Shown: positions 8,796-15,882 of the stretch, one piece after another
Layout: the number at the start of each line of letters is the position of its first letter
Numbering within the stretch: position 1 is the stretch's first letter
DNA from: CAWFZT01 sp963820415
GTDB taxonomy: Bacteria; Chloroflexota; Anaerolineae; Anaerolineales; Anaerolineaceae
Length of the DNA: 64,000 nucleotides
NCBI GenBank assembly: GCA_963820415.1
Contig: CAWFZT010000004.1
Location: forward strand, 186,001-250,000
Direction of reading: 5' to 3'
The notes under the pieces: model-generated
Told to the model about the DNA's origin: nothing
Database searches by the model: none
What the model saw: the letters and a program-made list of their open reading frames with translations, nothing else
Position numbers and translations under genes: made by a program

Positions 8796-8870
8796 TTTAG
8801 CAGAACAAAATTCCAGCGGCTCGTTCGTAACAGGTGGGAACCCTTTCATCGATGGCCTGATTTGCTAAAT
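8796..8870 (+). ncRNA. Candidate structured leader RNA (possible attenuator or riboswitch)
   Basis: The segment between promoter and terminator is closed by a 7-bp helix (TTTAGCA 8796-8802 with TGCTAAA 8863-8869). Inside are a GGGAACCC hairpin, a self-complementary CATCGATG and a CAGG/CCTG pairing. GGTGGG at 8833-8838 can alternatively pair with CCCGCC, the 5' arm of the terminator, giving a plausible antiterminator. I do not recognise it as a known riboswitch class. It may also be an independent small RNA. Confidence 0.45.
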
Positions 8871-8871
8871 G

Positions 8872-8900
8872 CCCGCCAGACTACGGCGGGTTTTTGTTTT
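8872..8900 (+). terminator. Terminator before the cytidylate-kinase-like gene
   Basis: CCCGCC and GGCGGG (8872-8877, 8885-8890) form a 6-bp GC stem with a 7-nt loop, followed by TTTTTGTTTT. It lies 31 bases upstream of the next start codon, so it either ends a small RNA or acts as an attenuator. Confidence 0.8.
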
Positions 8901-8931
8901 AATCCGCATAGAGATCATTGGGAGGCGCGCT

Positions 8932-9627
8932 ATGGCTGTTATCACTATTTCACGGCAGTTTGGCAGCGGTGGGGATGAAATAGCCGACCATATTTGTCAG
9001 AGCCTGGGGTATCGCCACTTCGATAAACGGTTGATCGCCAGGGCAGCCGCCGAAGCCGGTTTTTCAGAGCAGGAAGGACTCGATTTCTCGGAAGAGAACT
9101 ATAAAGTGAAGAATTTCATCGAGCGGTTATCTGCTCGCTCGCGCCCAGTAGCGCACGTACGCGTCTGGAAAGAAAGCACAACGGGAGTACGTGTCGCTGA
9201 AGAAATGCAGTTGAGCGAAGAACATGCCCTCATCCTGGTTCAAAAAGCTGTCGACGCGGCTTATCAAAATGGCAACGTAGTGATCATAGGACGGGGCGGT
9301 CAGATCTTACTTAAAGGCCGTCCGGATGTCTTGCATGTGCGCATCGAAGCGCCTATGGAAGACCGGATTTAGCGGGTAAAACTTCAGCTCAAGCTTGAAA
9401 AGAAGATGGCGTTGGATACGCTCGATACTCGCCGGGCCGCGCAGGATTTGATTGAAGAACGTGATGCGGCATCGGCCGATTATCTGAAGCGCTTTTATGG
9501 CGTTGATTGGTCAGACCCGCTGCATTACCACCTGGTGATAAACTCAGGAAAATTGAGCCTTGTTCTGGCCGCCCAAGTTGTTATCGATCTGGTCCATTGC
9601 TTGGAAAATACCAGGATGGGTGTCTAA
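8932..9627 (+). CDS. Cytidylate-kinase-like protein (in-frame TAG at 9370)
   Basis: Begins MAVITISRQFGSGGDEIA, the modified P-loop of the cytidylate kinase-like family (AAA_26 type), and continues GYRHFDKRLI, IIGRGGQILL and, after an in-frame TAG at 9370-9372, AAQDLIEERDAASADYLKRFYGVDW. Both sides of the TAG are in one frame and belong to one domain, so the stop probably replaces a CAG (DRIQRV). Expected function is nucleotide or small-molecule phosphorylation; the substrate is unknown in this family. The start is the ATG after GGGAGG. It is preceded by the leader/terminator module. It is either a pseudogene or carries one sequence error. Confidence 0.75.
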
Positions 9628-9649
9628 GCCCAGGTCACCTGATTGCTGC

Positions 9650-10285
9650 CTAGAAGACCATTTCTTCTTTGCCGGCCAGTTTTTCGTGAATATAGTGGAC
9701 AACCTGGTCGAGATGGGTGCTCTTATGCACGAAGTCGAGATCGTCGGTGCGCAGGGTAAGCACCGGGCAAAGATCGAAGGTCTGTATCCAATCTTCATAA
9801 AACGAATCCAACAGGGACAGGTATTCAGCAGTGATTCCTGTCTCTATATTACGCGCCCGGCGGTGGATTCTTTCCAATAAAACCGAGACGGGCGCTCTTA
9901 AATAAATTAACAGGGAAGGCGGCGGAAGTGTCTTCACCACCAGGCCGAACAAGCGCCGGTAGGTCTGATAATCGAGCTCGGAAAGGTTGCCCAGTTGATT
10001 CAAAGCCCTGGCGAAGATAAAGGCATCTTCATAGATACTGCGGTCGATAATTGCCGAACGCGCATTTTTTGCCATTTCTAGGTGCTGCTCGGCGCGGTGG
10101 CCGAGGAAGTAGATTTGAAGATGGAATGACCACTTGCGCATGTCGGCATAAAAATCGGGCAGGTAAGGGTTATCGCCAACCGATTCATAAGCAGTGGCCC
10201 ATCCCAGGCGTTCACCCAGGCGTTCGGTGAGTGAGGTTTTTCCCGAGCCGATGTTCCCAGCGACAAGGATCAAGCGCATTACCAT
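9650..10285 (-). CDS. Deoxynucleoside kinase family protein
   Basis: 211-residue kinase with the P-loop GNIGSGKTSL at 10-19, the DRSIYEDAFIFA motif of deoxyadenosine/deoxyguanosine kinases, and RRARNIETGI in the lid region. It phosphorylates deoxynucleosides with ATP in nucleotide salvage. GGAGAGG precedes the ATG. The specificity (dA, dG or dC) cannot be told from these motifs. It converges with the cytidylate-kinase-like gene. Confidence 0.88.
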   Translation of the reverse strand: MVMRLILVAGNIGSGKTSLTERLGERLGWATAYESVGDNPYLPDFYADMRKWSFHLQIYFLGHRAEQHLEMAKNARSAIIDRSIYEDAFIFARALNQLGNLSELDYQTYRRLFGLVVKTLPPPSLLIYLRAPVSVLLERIHRRARNIETGITAEYLSLLDSFYEDWIQTFDLCPVLTLRTDDLDFVHKSTHLDQVVHYIHEKLAGKEEMVF

Positions 10286-10351
10286 GTCTGCCTCTCCTGT
10301 TTTTGTATATTTATCATGCTCTTCTTTTTTATCCTGACTATCATTATCAGA

Positions 10352-10711
10352 TTATCCGCCAACTTGTTTGACCGTGAAACCGAGTTTTTTTAGCTCCTCA
10401 ACCACTGTCTCGCGGTGATCACCCTGGAGCTCGATCACACCCTGTTTTAGCGCTCCGCCTGCCCCGCACAGGCGTTTTAAGCTGCTGAGCAATTCATGGA
10501 TGGCTTCATCGTTCAGGGCAACTCCGCTAACCAAAGTGACGGTTTTTCCCTTGCGTCCTTTGGATTCACGCACGACGTGCACTATTCCATCACCAACCGG
10601 ACGGGCTGCCTTCTTACAAATGCATTGTGAAATGGGCTTGCCGCAATTTGGGCAGTGCCTGCCTGATGCAGTTGAATAGACAGTCAGGTCCTGATTGTTT
10701 AGCGGGGTCAT
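10352..10711 (-). CDS. yciH: SUI1/eIF1-like translation factor (YciH)
   Basis: About 119 residues. An N-terminal CPNCGKPISQCIC forms a possible zinc site. The SUI1 domain follows, with VHVVRESKGRKGKTVTLVSG, LKRLCGAGGALKQGVIELQGDH and the C-terminal LKKLGFTVKQVGG. Bacterial SUI1 proteins resemble eukaryotic eIF1 and are thought to influence start-site fidelity. The start at 10711 overlaps the stop of the PHP gene upstream (ATGA), so the two are coupled. Confidence 0.9.
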   Translation of the reverse strand: MTPLNNQDLTVYSTASGRHCPNCGKPISQCICKKAARPVGDGIVHVVRESKGRKGKTVTLVSGVALNDEAIHELLSSLKRLCGAGGALKQGVIELQGDHRETVVEELKKLGFTVKQVGG

Positions 10712-11566
10712 ATCCTGACGCCTGCCTTTCTGGCCAGGGTTTCGACCATGGCGAAGGTTACCGGTTTGTTGCCCAGGTAAGGTAATCCGGATGGCCATCC
10801 ATGATCATCACTCCCACCTGTAATTGCCAGATGAAAATGCTGCGCCAAGGTCAGAAGATGTCCTTGGGCGGCCTGGTCAACTGCGTGGTGATAGATTTCA
10901 ATACCGTCCAATCCCACCTCCACCAATTGGCTGAGACCCTCCCCAGATAAAAGACCGCCTCGCCAGCGAAGATAACGCGTACCCGGGTGGGCCAGTACGG
11001 CCGCGCCTCCACAGGCGTGGATATCCGCGATAGCCTGTTCTATGGTATGGCTGCATGGAGGGATTTTTTTCATCTGGGAGCGGACGATTTGCTCTGCCTC
11101 GGCAAAATTCTGGCCATATCCCTTAGCAGCCACGGCCTGGATCAACTGCAATGTCCCGGGGTAACGGAGATTTTGCCGGTAAACATCCTCAAGAGTCTAG
11201 GGGGTTGCCGGCAGCCGTCAGCGCGAGGCACCAGGTTTCCATCCTGAAAGTAAAATCTGCCAGGGCAGCTTCTTCTATTTTTAAGAAGGCTTGCGATACA
11301 GGATTGATAAAATATCCGAGCAGGTCAACATCGCTTTCTTCCGGAGGCATCTCACAGGCGTCCCAACTTGTGGTGAACTCAACCGCCGGTATCAGGCGGA
11401 TGCCGACCTGGCTGGCGATGGACAGGGCCTCCCGGACGCCGCGGGCGTTGTCGTGATCGCAAATTGCCAGGATCTGGACGCCAATCCTCGCGGCATAATT
11501 GACCAGTTCGGCCGGCGAGGCCCGTCCATCCGAAAAATAAGTGTGGGTGTGCAGGTCGATTTTCAT
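10708..11566 (-). CDS. PHP-domain phosphoesterase (frame break near 11190)
   Basis: Starts MKIDLHTHTYFSDG, the first metal motif of the PHP superfamily, followed by AICDHDNARG, a large insertion, VLAHPGTRY and TGGSDDHG. These are the metal-binding positions seen in YciV-type nucleoside-bisphosphate phosphatases (RNase AM relatives). The frame breaks between GNPLDS and LEDVYRQNLRYPGT near 11189-11197. A two-base loss or one-base gain in GACTCTTGAG would restore it. Reconstructed length is about 285 residues, normal for the family. The exact substrate is inferred. Confidence 0.83.
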
Positions 11567-11567
11567 T

Positions 11568-11933
11568 TCATTCACGGGTAAGCCACTCCTCGGCCTCCTG
11601 CCCGGTGTAGAAGATGCGGAACTGGTTGCCACGGTTCGTTTCCAGCGTAAATTCATAGAATTTTCCCCGGTTGACTTGCTCAGGTGTGAATACAGCCGCT
11701 ACCCTGATTGAGTAGTTCACGAATTTCAGCAGGATTTTCCCGGCCAACCCGGTGTTTAGCATGAAGAAATCGGCGGACATATTAGCGGAGTGCAGCATTA
11801 CGCGGTCAGTACCTTCCTCGCCACAGATGCCTACTAATTCGAGGGCAGCCTGGTCGTCCTCTATCTGGAAATTTTCTGAACAATCAATATATTTCCGATC
11901 ACTAATTTGTTTAATTATATATTCCATCCTCAC
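11568..11933 (-). CDS. DUF4180 family protein
   Basis: 121 residues matching the DUF4180 pattern: MEYIIKQ at the N-terminus, DQAALELVGICGE, VMLHSANMSADFFMLNTGLAGKILLKFVNYSIRVA, and a C-terminal NRGNQFRIFYTGQEAEEWL. Function is unknown. Starts by GTG at 11933, overlapping the stop of the kinase upstream, or by the ATG six bases on. It forms a run of minus-strand genes with the APH-type kinase, PHP and SUI1 genes. Confidence 0.85.
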   Translation of the reverse strand: MRMEYIIKQISDRKYIDCSENFQIEDDQAALELVGICGEEGTDRVMLHSANMSADFFMLNTGLAGKILLKFVNYSIRVAAVFTPEQVNRGKFYEFTLETNRGNQFRIFYTGQEAEEWLTRE

Positions 11934-12928
11934 CCCATTTTTCCATATGCATGCTCATAATAATCGACATGTTTCGATAGCAGGTTTAATAACGGCTTTA
12001 GATCTCCTCCGACTTGTTCCGCCATCAGATAAAAAAGGAAAGCCCTATAGTAAATGGCAAGACGTTGGCGGTTAAGAATACGTTTTTGGTTGGAAAAATT
12101 CTGGTAGATAAATATCACCCTTTCCAGAAAATCTTCACTAATAAAGCTGAGTTTGAAAAAATCTTCGTGAACGTCGAGAATCCCCGCATAACCAAAGTCA
12201 AATACGCCGGATAATTTTTCCCCAAATTCATCTGTTACGATTGCCATATTGTACCCGTGTAAATCCCCATGCCCAAAAACAAGGTAGTCCGAATCGGTCT
12301 CCAACCCTTCGAACAGCGTAACGGTTTCGTTGAAAAGTTTGATCTGGTTATCGTCCAGCACATTTGAGAGTGCCATGCCTAATAATGTGACTGTCCTCGG
12401 TTCAAACCAGCCTGGTTTACCATAGATCGGCGCCAGGGCCTCGGCCGTGCCTTCTCCCCAATCTTGAATATCGAGCCATTCACAGGCTAGAGATAAAGAA
12501 ACACGATGGATCTGGTCGAAAAAACAGGCCAGGTCAGTGATTAACCGGTAGCGGGAGCCTGAAGACAGGTGTTCGTACAGGTTTGTATGCAGAGGCTCTC
12601 CCGGGATCATGGTGTATACAGAGAAGACTGGAAAACCATAAACCTCATCATAAACGCGTGTATCTGGGATTTTTAGATTTATCCGGCCCAATAATCCTTT
12701 TTGGACTTTTTCCTCTTTTTTCAGCAGGTGGTATTTCTTGATATCTGGAGGGAAACGGACGATGAAATCGCCTTTCGAGGTGATTGCCTGAAAGACGAAA
12801 TCGTCAAGGGGTTTTATATTGAGCAGAGTTCCTATCTGGCCTTCTAAGTCACCATAAGTCGGATAGGTGCGAAGGATTCTCGCCACTTCATTTTCATTCA
12901 GGTTACTGGCAAAAGCTAAATCTTGCAT
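11930..12928 (-). CDS. APH-family phosphotransferase
   Basis: 332 residues with the aminoglycoside phosphotransferase/choline kinase fold. The catalytic loop HGDLHGYN is at 220-227 (Asp222, Asn227), the metal motif VFDFGYAG at 242-249, and an N-terminal lobe has FIVRFP. The family phosphorylates small molecules such as aminoglycosides, homoserine or sugars; here the substrate is unknown. An ArmA-type pair lies 10 kb away but in another operon, so a resistance link is only a suggestion. Overlaps DUF4180 at its 3' end. Confidence 0.82.
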   Translation of the reverse strand: MQDLAFASNLNENEVARILRTYPTYGDLEGQIGTLLNIKPLDDFVFQAITSKGDFIVRFPPDIKKYHLLKKEEKVQKGLLGRINLKIPDTRVYDEVYGFPVFSVYTMIPGEPLHTNLYEHLSSGSRYRLITDLACFFDQIHRVSLSLACEWLDIQDWGEGTAEALAPIYGKPGWFEPRTVTLLGMALSNVLDDNQIKLFNETVTLFEGLETDSDYLVFGHGDLHGYNMAIVTDEFGEKLSGVFDFGYAGILDVHEDFFKLSFISEDFLERVIFIYQNFSNQKRILNRQRLAIYYRAFLFYLMAEQVGGDLKPLLNLLSKHVDYYEHAYGKMG

Positions 12929-13144
12929 ATTATATTTTAGAATGAGGACGGTTATTGTGTCGCTTGCGGGGCAACGATTGTCCCGTTAAAGATAACCATC
13001 CGCAGGTCAGCCAGTTCTTGTAAGTCCTCCAGCGGATTTCCGTTCACTTCTTTATTTGTCCGGGTAATCGCTGAAACCTAATAATAAGTATACCTGAAGC
13101 TTGCTTGGCCATATCAATTTTCAATATTCTTGAACCGAACTCGT

Positions 13145-13150
13145 TATAAT
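13145..13150 (+). promoter_or_regulatory. -10 element of ywbE, possibly leaderless
   Basis: A perfect TATAAT ends 8 bases before the ATG at 13159, so the predicted transcript start is at or next to the start codon. The -35 region is weak, and no ribosome-binding site is seen. Confidence 0.45.
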
Positions 13151-13158
13151 CAGTGCGA

Positions 13159-13359
13159 ATGACCGTACCAAAACGTAGTGAAATCCACCCGGGCATACGG
13201 GTAAGAGTTATAGAAAAACACAACCAGCCAACCGGCCTGTTGACCGAAGGGATCGTGGCGCGGATTCTGACCAGCAGCCCCACCCATCCGCATGGTATTA
13301 AGGTCATGCTGGTGAACGGGAAAGTGGGGCGTGTACAATCGATTGTGGATAACGGCTGA
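13159..13359 (+). CDS. ywbE: YwbE family protein
   Basis: 66 residues matching the YwbE (DUF2196) family: RSEIHPGIRVRVIEKHNQ, TGLLTEGIVARILT, and HPHGIKVMLVNGKVGRVQSI. The fold is a small beta barrel, and the function is unknown. A GTG two codons upstream is an alternative start. Single gene with a nearby TATAAT. Confidence 0.88.
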   Translation: MTVPKRSEIHPGIRVRVIEKHNQPTGLLTEGIVARILTSSPTHPHGIKVMLVNGKVGRVQSIVDNG

Positions 13360-13457
13360 TATTTGGAACGCCAGCCTGGTGAAGCCGCTCCACCCTTCAG
13401 CGAATAGGATTTGCAGCCAGCTCGCCGGGTGATGCTCCAGCCAGGACGAACCAACCG

Positions 13458-13907
13458 CTAATTATCTACCACCACCATATGCCCCAGTACTCCCCATGAG
13501 TTGAGAAAGACTTTATCAGGGGTTTCGTAGAACCTGCCGTTGTTCATGTAGCGTATGTGGTCCGTGTTGTATCCAGTGACGATGACCACATGCTCGTAAG
13601 CAGCCACGATCGTCTTGTTGCCATGCGAATCAACATATTCAGCCGGCACTCCGCTGACGACATTGCCAATCACCCAGGCGATCACCGGCTTATCTCCAGC
13701 GATTTTGGCCTTGATCTGGTCGAGGGAATAGCCCTTATAGGCTTTAGCGGGAATGCCGTAGACATTCAGCAAGTCAGCCACCGGTCCGGCATAGACACCG
13801 TAGGCGTAGGGCGGCACCTTCCCCCAGGGAGAATTGACATTGCCCACGAAGCCCAGGTCAGGATTGTCCGAGATGGGTAGTTTATATTGGAACTCAAATT
13901 CGTCCAA
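13458..13907 (-). pseudogene. C39-like peptidase, C-terminal half of a split gene
   Basis: The fragment opens DEFEFQYKLP and carries SDNPDLGFVG, PPYAYGVYAGPVADLL, the catalytic His region AYEHVVIVTGYN and NSWGVLG, the second half of a papain-like C39_2 domain. It has no active-site Cys or signal peptide. Those lie on the same strand 8.4 kb away at 22301-22656, which ends GKDFNE exactly where this piece begins. The two join without gap or overlap apart from a shared ACGA. The sequence directly upstream of 13907 is unrelated. Confidence 0.8.
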
Positions 13908-14057
13908 GTGCTGATGAGTATAAATTCATCCTGGCAGCTAGCTTTCCGGTCAATTATGCCTATAAAAATCACATACGGCAATCTGATTAACGCAATGGCC
14001 CCGGCAGTGTTACGAGCACTCCGGAGCCTGAGCAAAACCTATTGAGGAGGTTTGGCC

Positions 14058-14555
14058 ATGACAATTTTAGCACGATATACCCCTAAGAATGTGAATGTCG
14101 AGATTTAGGATGTTTTCGAGTGCGGCAGTGTCAAGCTGGCCTGTGTTCGCTCCCTAGATAGTAAACCCTTCGTGGGTGGCGATAAGTGGCCTGTAGCGAC
14201 CCCTTACGCAATGGTGCCGATGTCCGATCTGGCGAATATCGTAGAATCGGCAGATGGCTGGCCGCAACCCCAGCCCGCGAACCTGCTAAGCTTGGCCCTG
14301 GCTGCAGCTCGCCCGCAATGGCCTAACGCAGAATTGGTGTGGCTGGTGGGCAACCCCGCAAGGGCGCTTATCTTTAAGAACGTGGGCGGTTGGGTATACC
14401 TGTTCGTGATCGGCGTTTCTACGGGATTGCCCATTTTTTACTTTGACCCAGCATTGTGGGAATGGAAGGAATGCCGGCAGGCAAGGAAAGATTACCTGAC
14501 CTGGGCAGCGGAAGCCAAACATGAGCTAGAGTGCGGAATCAAGGTAATACCATGA
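14058..14555 (+). CDS. Phage-like hypothetical protein (in-frame TAG at 14106)
   Basis: A GAGGAGG site precedes ATG 14058. The frame reads MTILARYTPKNVNVEI, then TAG (14106-14108), then DVFECGSVKLACVRSLDSK and stays open to 14555. The reading on both sides is continuous, so the stop probably replaces a CAG. 165 residues; the middle contains YAMVPMSDLANIVESADGW and VWLVGNPARALIF. I do not recognise a family. Its stop overlaps the next phage-like start, so the two form a small operon near the left end of the inserted segment. Confidence 0.55.
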
Positions 14556-14905
14556 AACTCAACGAGATGTTCCCACGCAAGTATGCAACCGGCGAGGACC
14601 TAAATGGTAAGGCTGTGGCTGTGACCATTGCCAGGATAACCAGCGAAAAGATGCGGCCGAACCAGACCAGCCCCGGAGTTGAAAAATACGTGATTTACTT
14701 TCAGGAAACTAAAAAGGGTGTGGTTTTATCTCGCACCTTGGCCCGGCAAATCGCCCGAGCTGTGGGCAGCGATGACACCGACAATTGGACGGGTAAACGG
14801 GTGACGTTATATCCCGAATCAATGATGGTTGCCGGCGTGAATCGAGTGGCGATTCGGGCGAAGGCGGTAAACAATGGGGGTGGCGTTTTATCCCAGGCCG
14901 GCTGA
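14552..14905 (+). CDS. Phage-type conserved protein of unknown function
   Basis: Starts MKLNEMFPRKYATGEDLNGK and continues VTIARITSEKM, VIYFQETKKGVVLSRTLARQIA, DDTDNWTGKRVTLYPESM and RVAIRAKAV. This pattern recurs in small phage and prophage proteins near recombination and single-strand-binding genes; the role is not established. The last residues (NNGGGVLSQAG) run into the recombinase remnant, so the natural 3' end may have been replaced. Overlaps the previous gene by ATGA. Confidence 0.65.
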   Translation: MKLNEMFPRKYATGEDLNGKAVAVTIARITSEKMRPNQTSPGVEKYVIYFQETKKGVVLSRTLARQIARAVGSDDTDNWTGKRVTLYPESMMVAGVNRVAIRAKAVNNGGGVLSQAG

Positions 14906-15168
14906 CCACCCAGGCGGTTTATAACATGCTGGCAAAGCGAGCCAACCAGGCCAGGGTAAAGAAGTTTAGCCCACATGACCTGCGGAGAAGCTTTGTAAGC
15001 GACTTACTGGATCCCGGCGCAGATATCGCAGTAGTAGCAAAAATGGCCGGCCATGCCAGCGTAACAACCAAGGCGCGGTATGATCGGCGCGGCGAGCAGG
15101 CCAAGGTGAAAGCGTCGACCCTGTTGCATGTACCTTATATGCGGAGGGGCAGCAATGAACCCATTTAG
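14896..15168 (+). pseudogene. Tyrosine recombinase, 3' remnant (left copy)
   Basis: Reads GRLTTQAVYNMLAKRANQAR, then FSPHDLRRSFVSDLLD (HxxR box), VAKMAGHASVTTKARYDRRG (second His and the Tyr nucleophile), and ends STLLHVPYM. Only the catalytic C-terminus remains. The N-terminal domain and first Arg are missing, replaced by the phage-like gene just upstream. A second copy of the same region lies at 22.1 kb. Confidence 0.85.
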
Positions 15169-15391
15169 CTGGCGCGATTGGAAGAGAGCCGTCCGAGTTC
15201 CACAAGACCCGGCCCGCTACTCAGCTGATTCCCCCTATCGCCGCGTACTCACCAACCCACACCACCCAATCCACCTCCCCGCGCCCCGCATTGAAAAGCT
15301 ACTCGCCAGCCCCAGGTACGGCGCATCGCATGAAGCGCCGCGCCAGCGGCAGCATTTATTATCCCCACGCCTGGGATACGATTTCGATTAA
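15155..15391 (+). CDS. Small hypothetical protein
   Basis: 78 residues from the ATG at 15155, six bases after GGAGGGG: a Pro/Arg-rich sequence starting MNPFSWRDWKRAV with HHPIHLPAPRIEKLL. No known family recognised and no membrane segment. It overlaps the end of the recombinase remnant by 14 bases. The good ribosome site is the main support. Confidence 0.45.
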   Translation: MNPFSWRDWKRAVRVPQDPARYSADSPYRRVLTNPHHPIHLPAPRIEKLLASPRYGASHEAPRQRQHLLSPRLGYDFD

Positions 15392-15510
15392 ATATCTGTT
15401 GTAATTACTCCCCAAATAAGCTACACTATTTTTAAAGTTTCCATTGTATCTGTTTACGAATCTGATGAAGTTTCAAATGGTCTGAAAATATCAACCAGAA
15501 GGTTTAGACT

Positions 15511-15816
15511 ATGGAAACACACATTGGTAGGGTTACCCATTTTTATAATCACATCTATGTAGCTGTATTATCACTCACTGGTGAGCTCAAGATTGGGGAT
15601 GTAGTTCACATAGTTGGCCAAACCACCGACTTTGTCCAACAGATTAGATCAATGGAGATTGAACATTGCTCGGTCAATACTGTCGGGGCTGGGCAGGAAG
15701 TCGCTCTCAAAGTATTAAAGCCTGTTCGTAAAGGCGATGCTGTTCTCAAGGTATCCGGTCCCGAAGCCGAACAACTACCTCTCGAAGAGCATGCATTTTC
15801 CCAAAACGGCCTATAG
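15511..15816 (+). CDS. EF-Tu domain 2-like protein
   Basis: 101 residues, a single beta-barrel domain like domain 2 of translation GTPases: IGRVTHFYNHIYVAVLSLTG, LKIGDVVHIVGQTTDF, IRSMEIEHCSVNTVGAGQEVALKVLKPVRKGD. Stand-alone proteins of this type are annotated as translation elongation factor-like; they have no G domain and no proven role. AT-rich upstream DNA holds no clear promoter. Confidence 0.75.
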   Translation: METHIGRVTHFYNHIYVAVLSLTGELKIGDVVHIVGQTTDFVQQIRSMEIEHCSVNTVGAGQEVALKVLKPVRKGDAVLKVSGPEAEQLPLEEHAFSQNGL

Positions 15817-15882
15817 ACTTTAAAGGCCTGGCTCTGTTTATAAAAATCTGGTTATGAAACCAAAAATTAATTCAACAGCGCC

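Noticed and set aside
14058..14108. TAG read as pyrrolysine in the phage-like and kinase-like genes
   Set aside because: No downstream structure or pyl genes are seen; a single C to T change is simpler.
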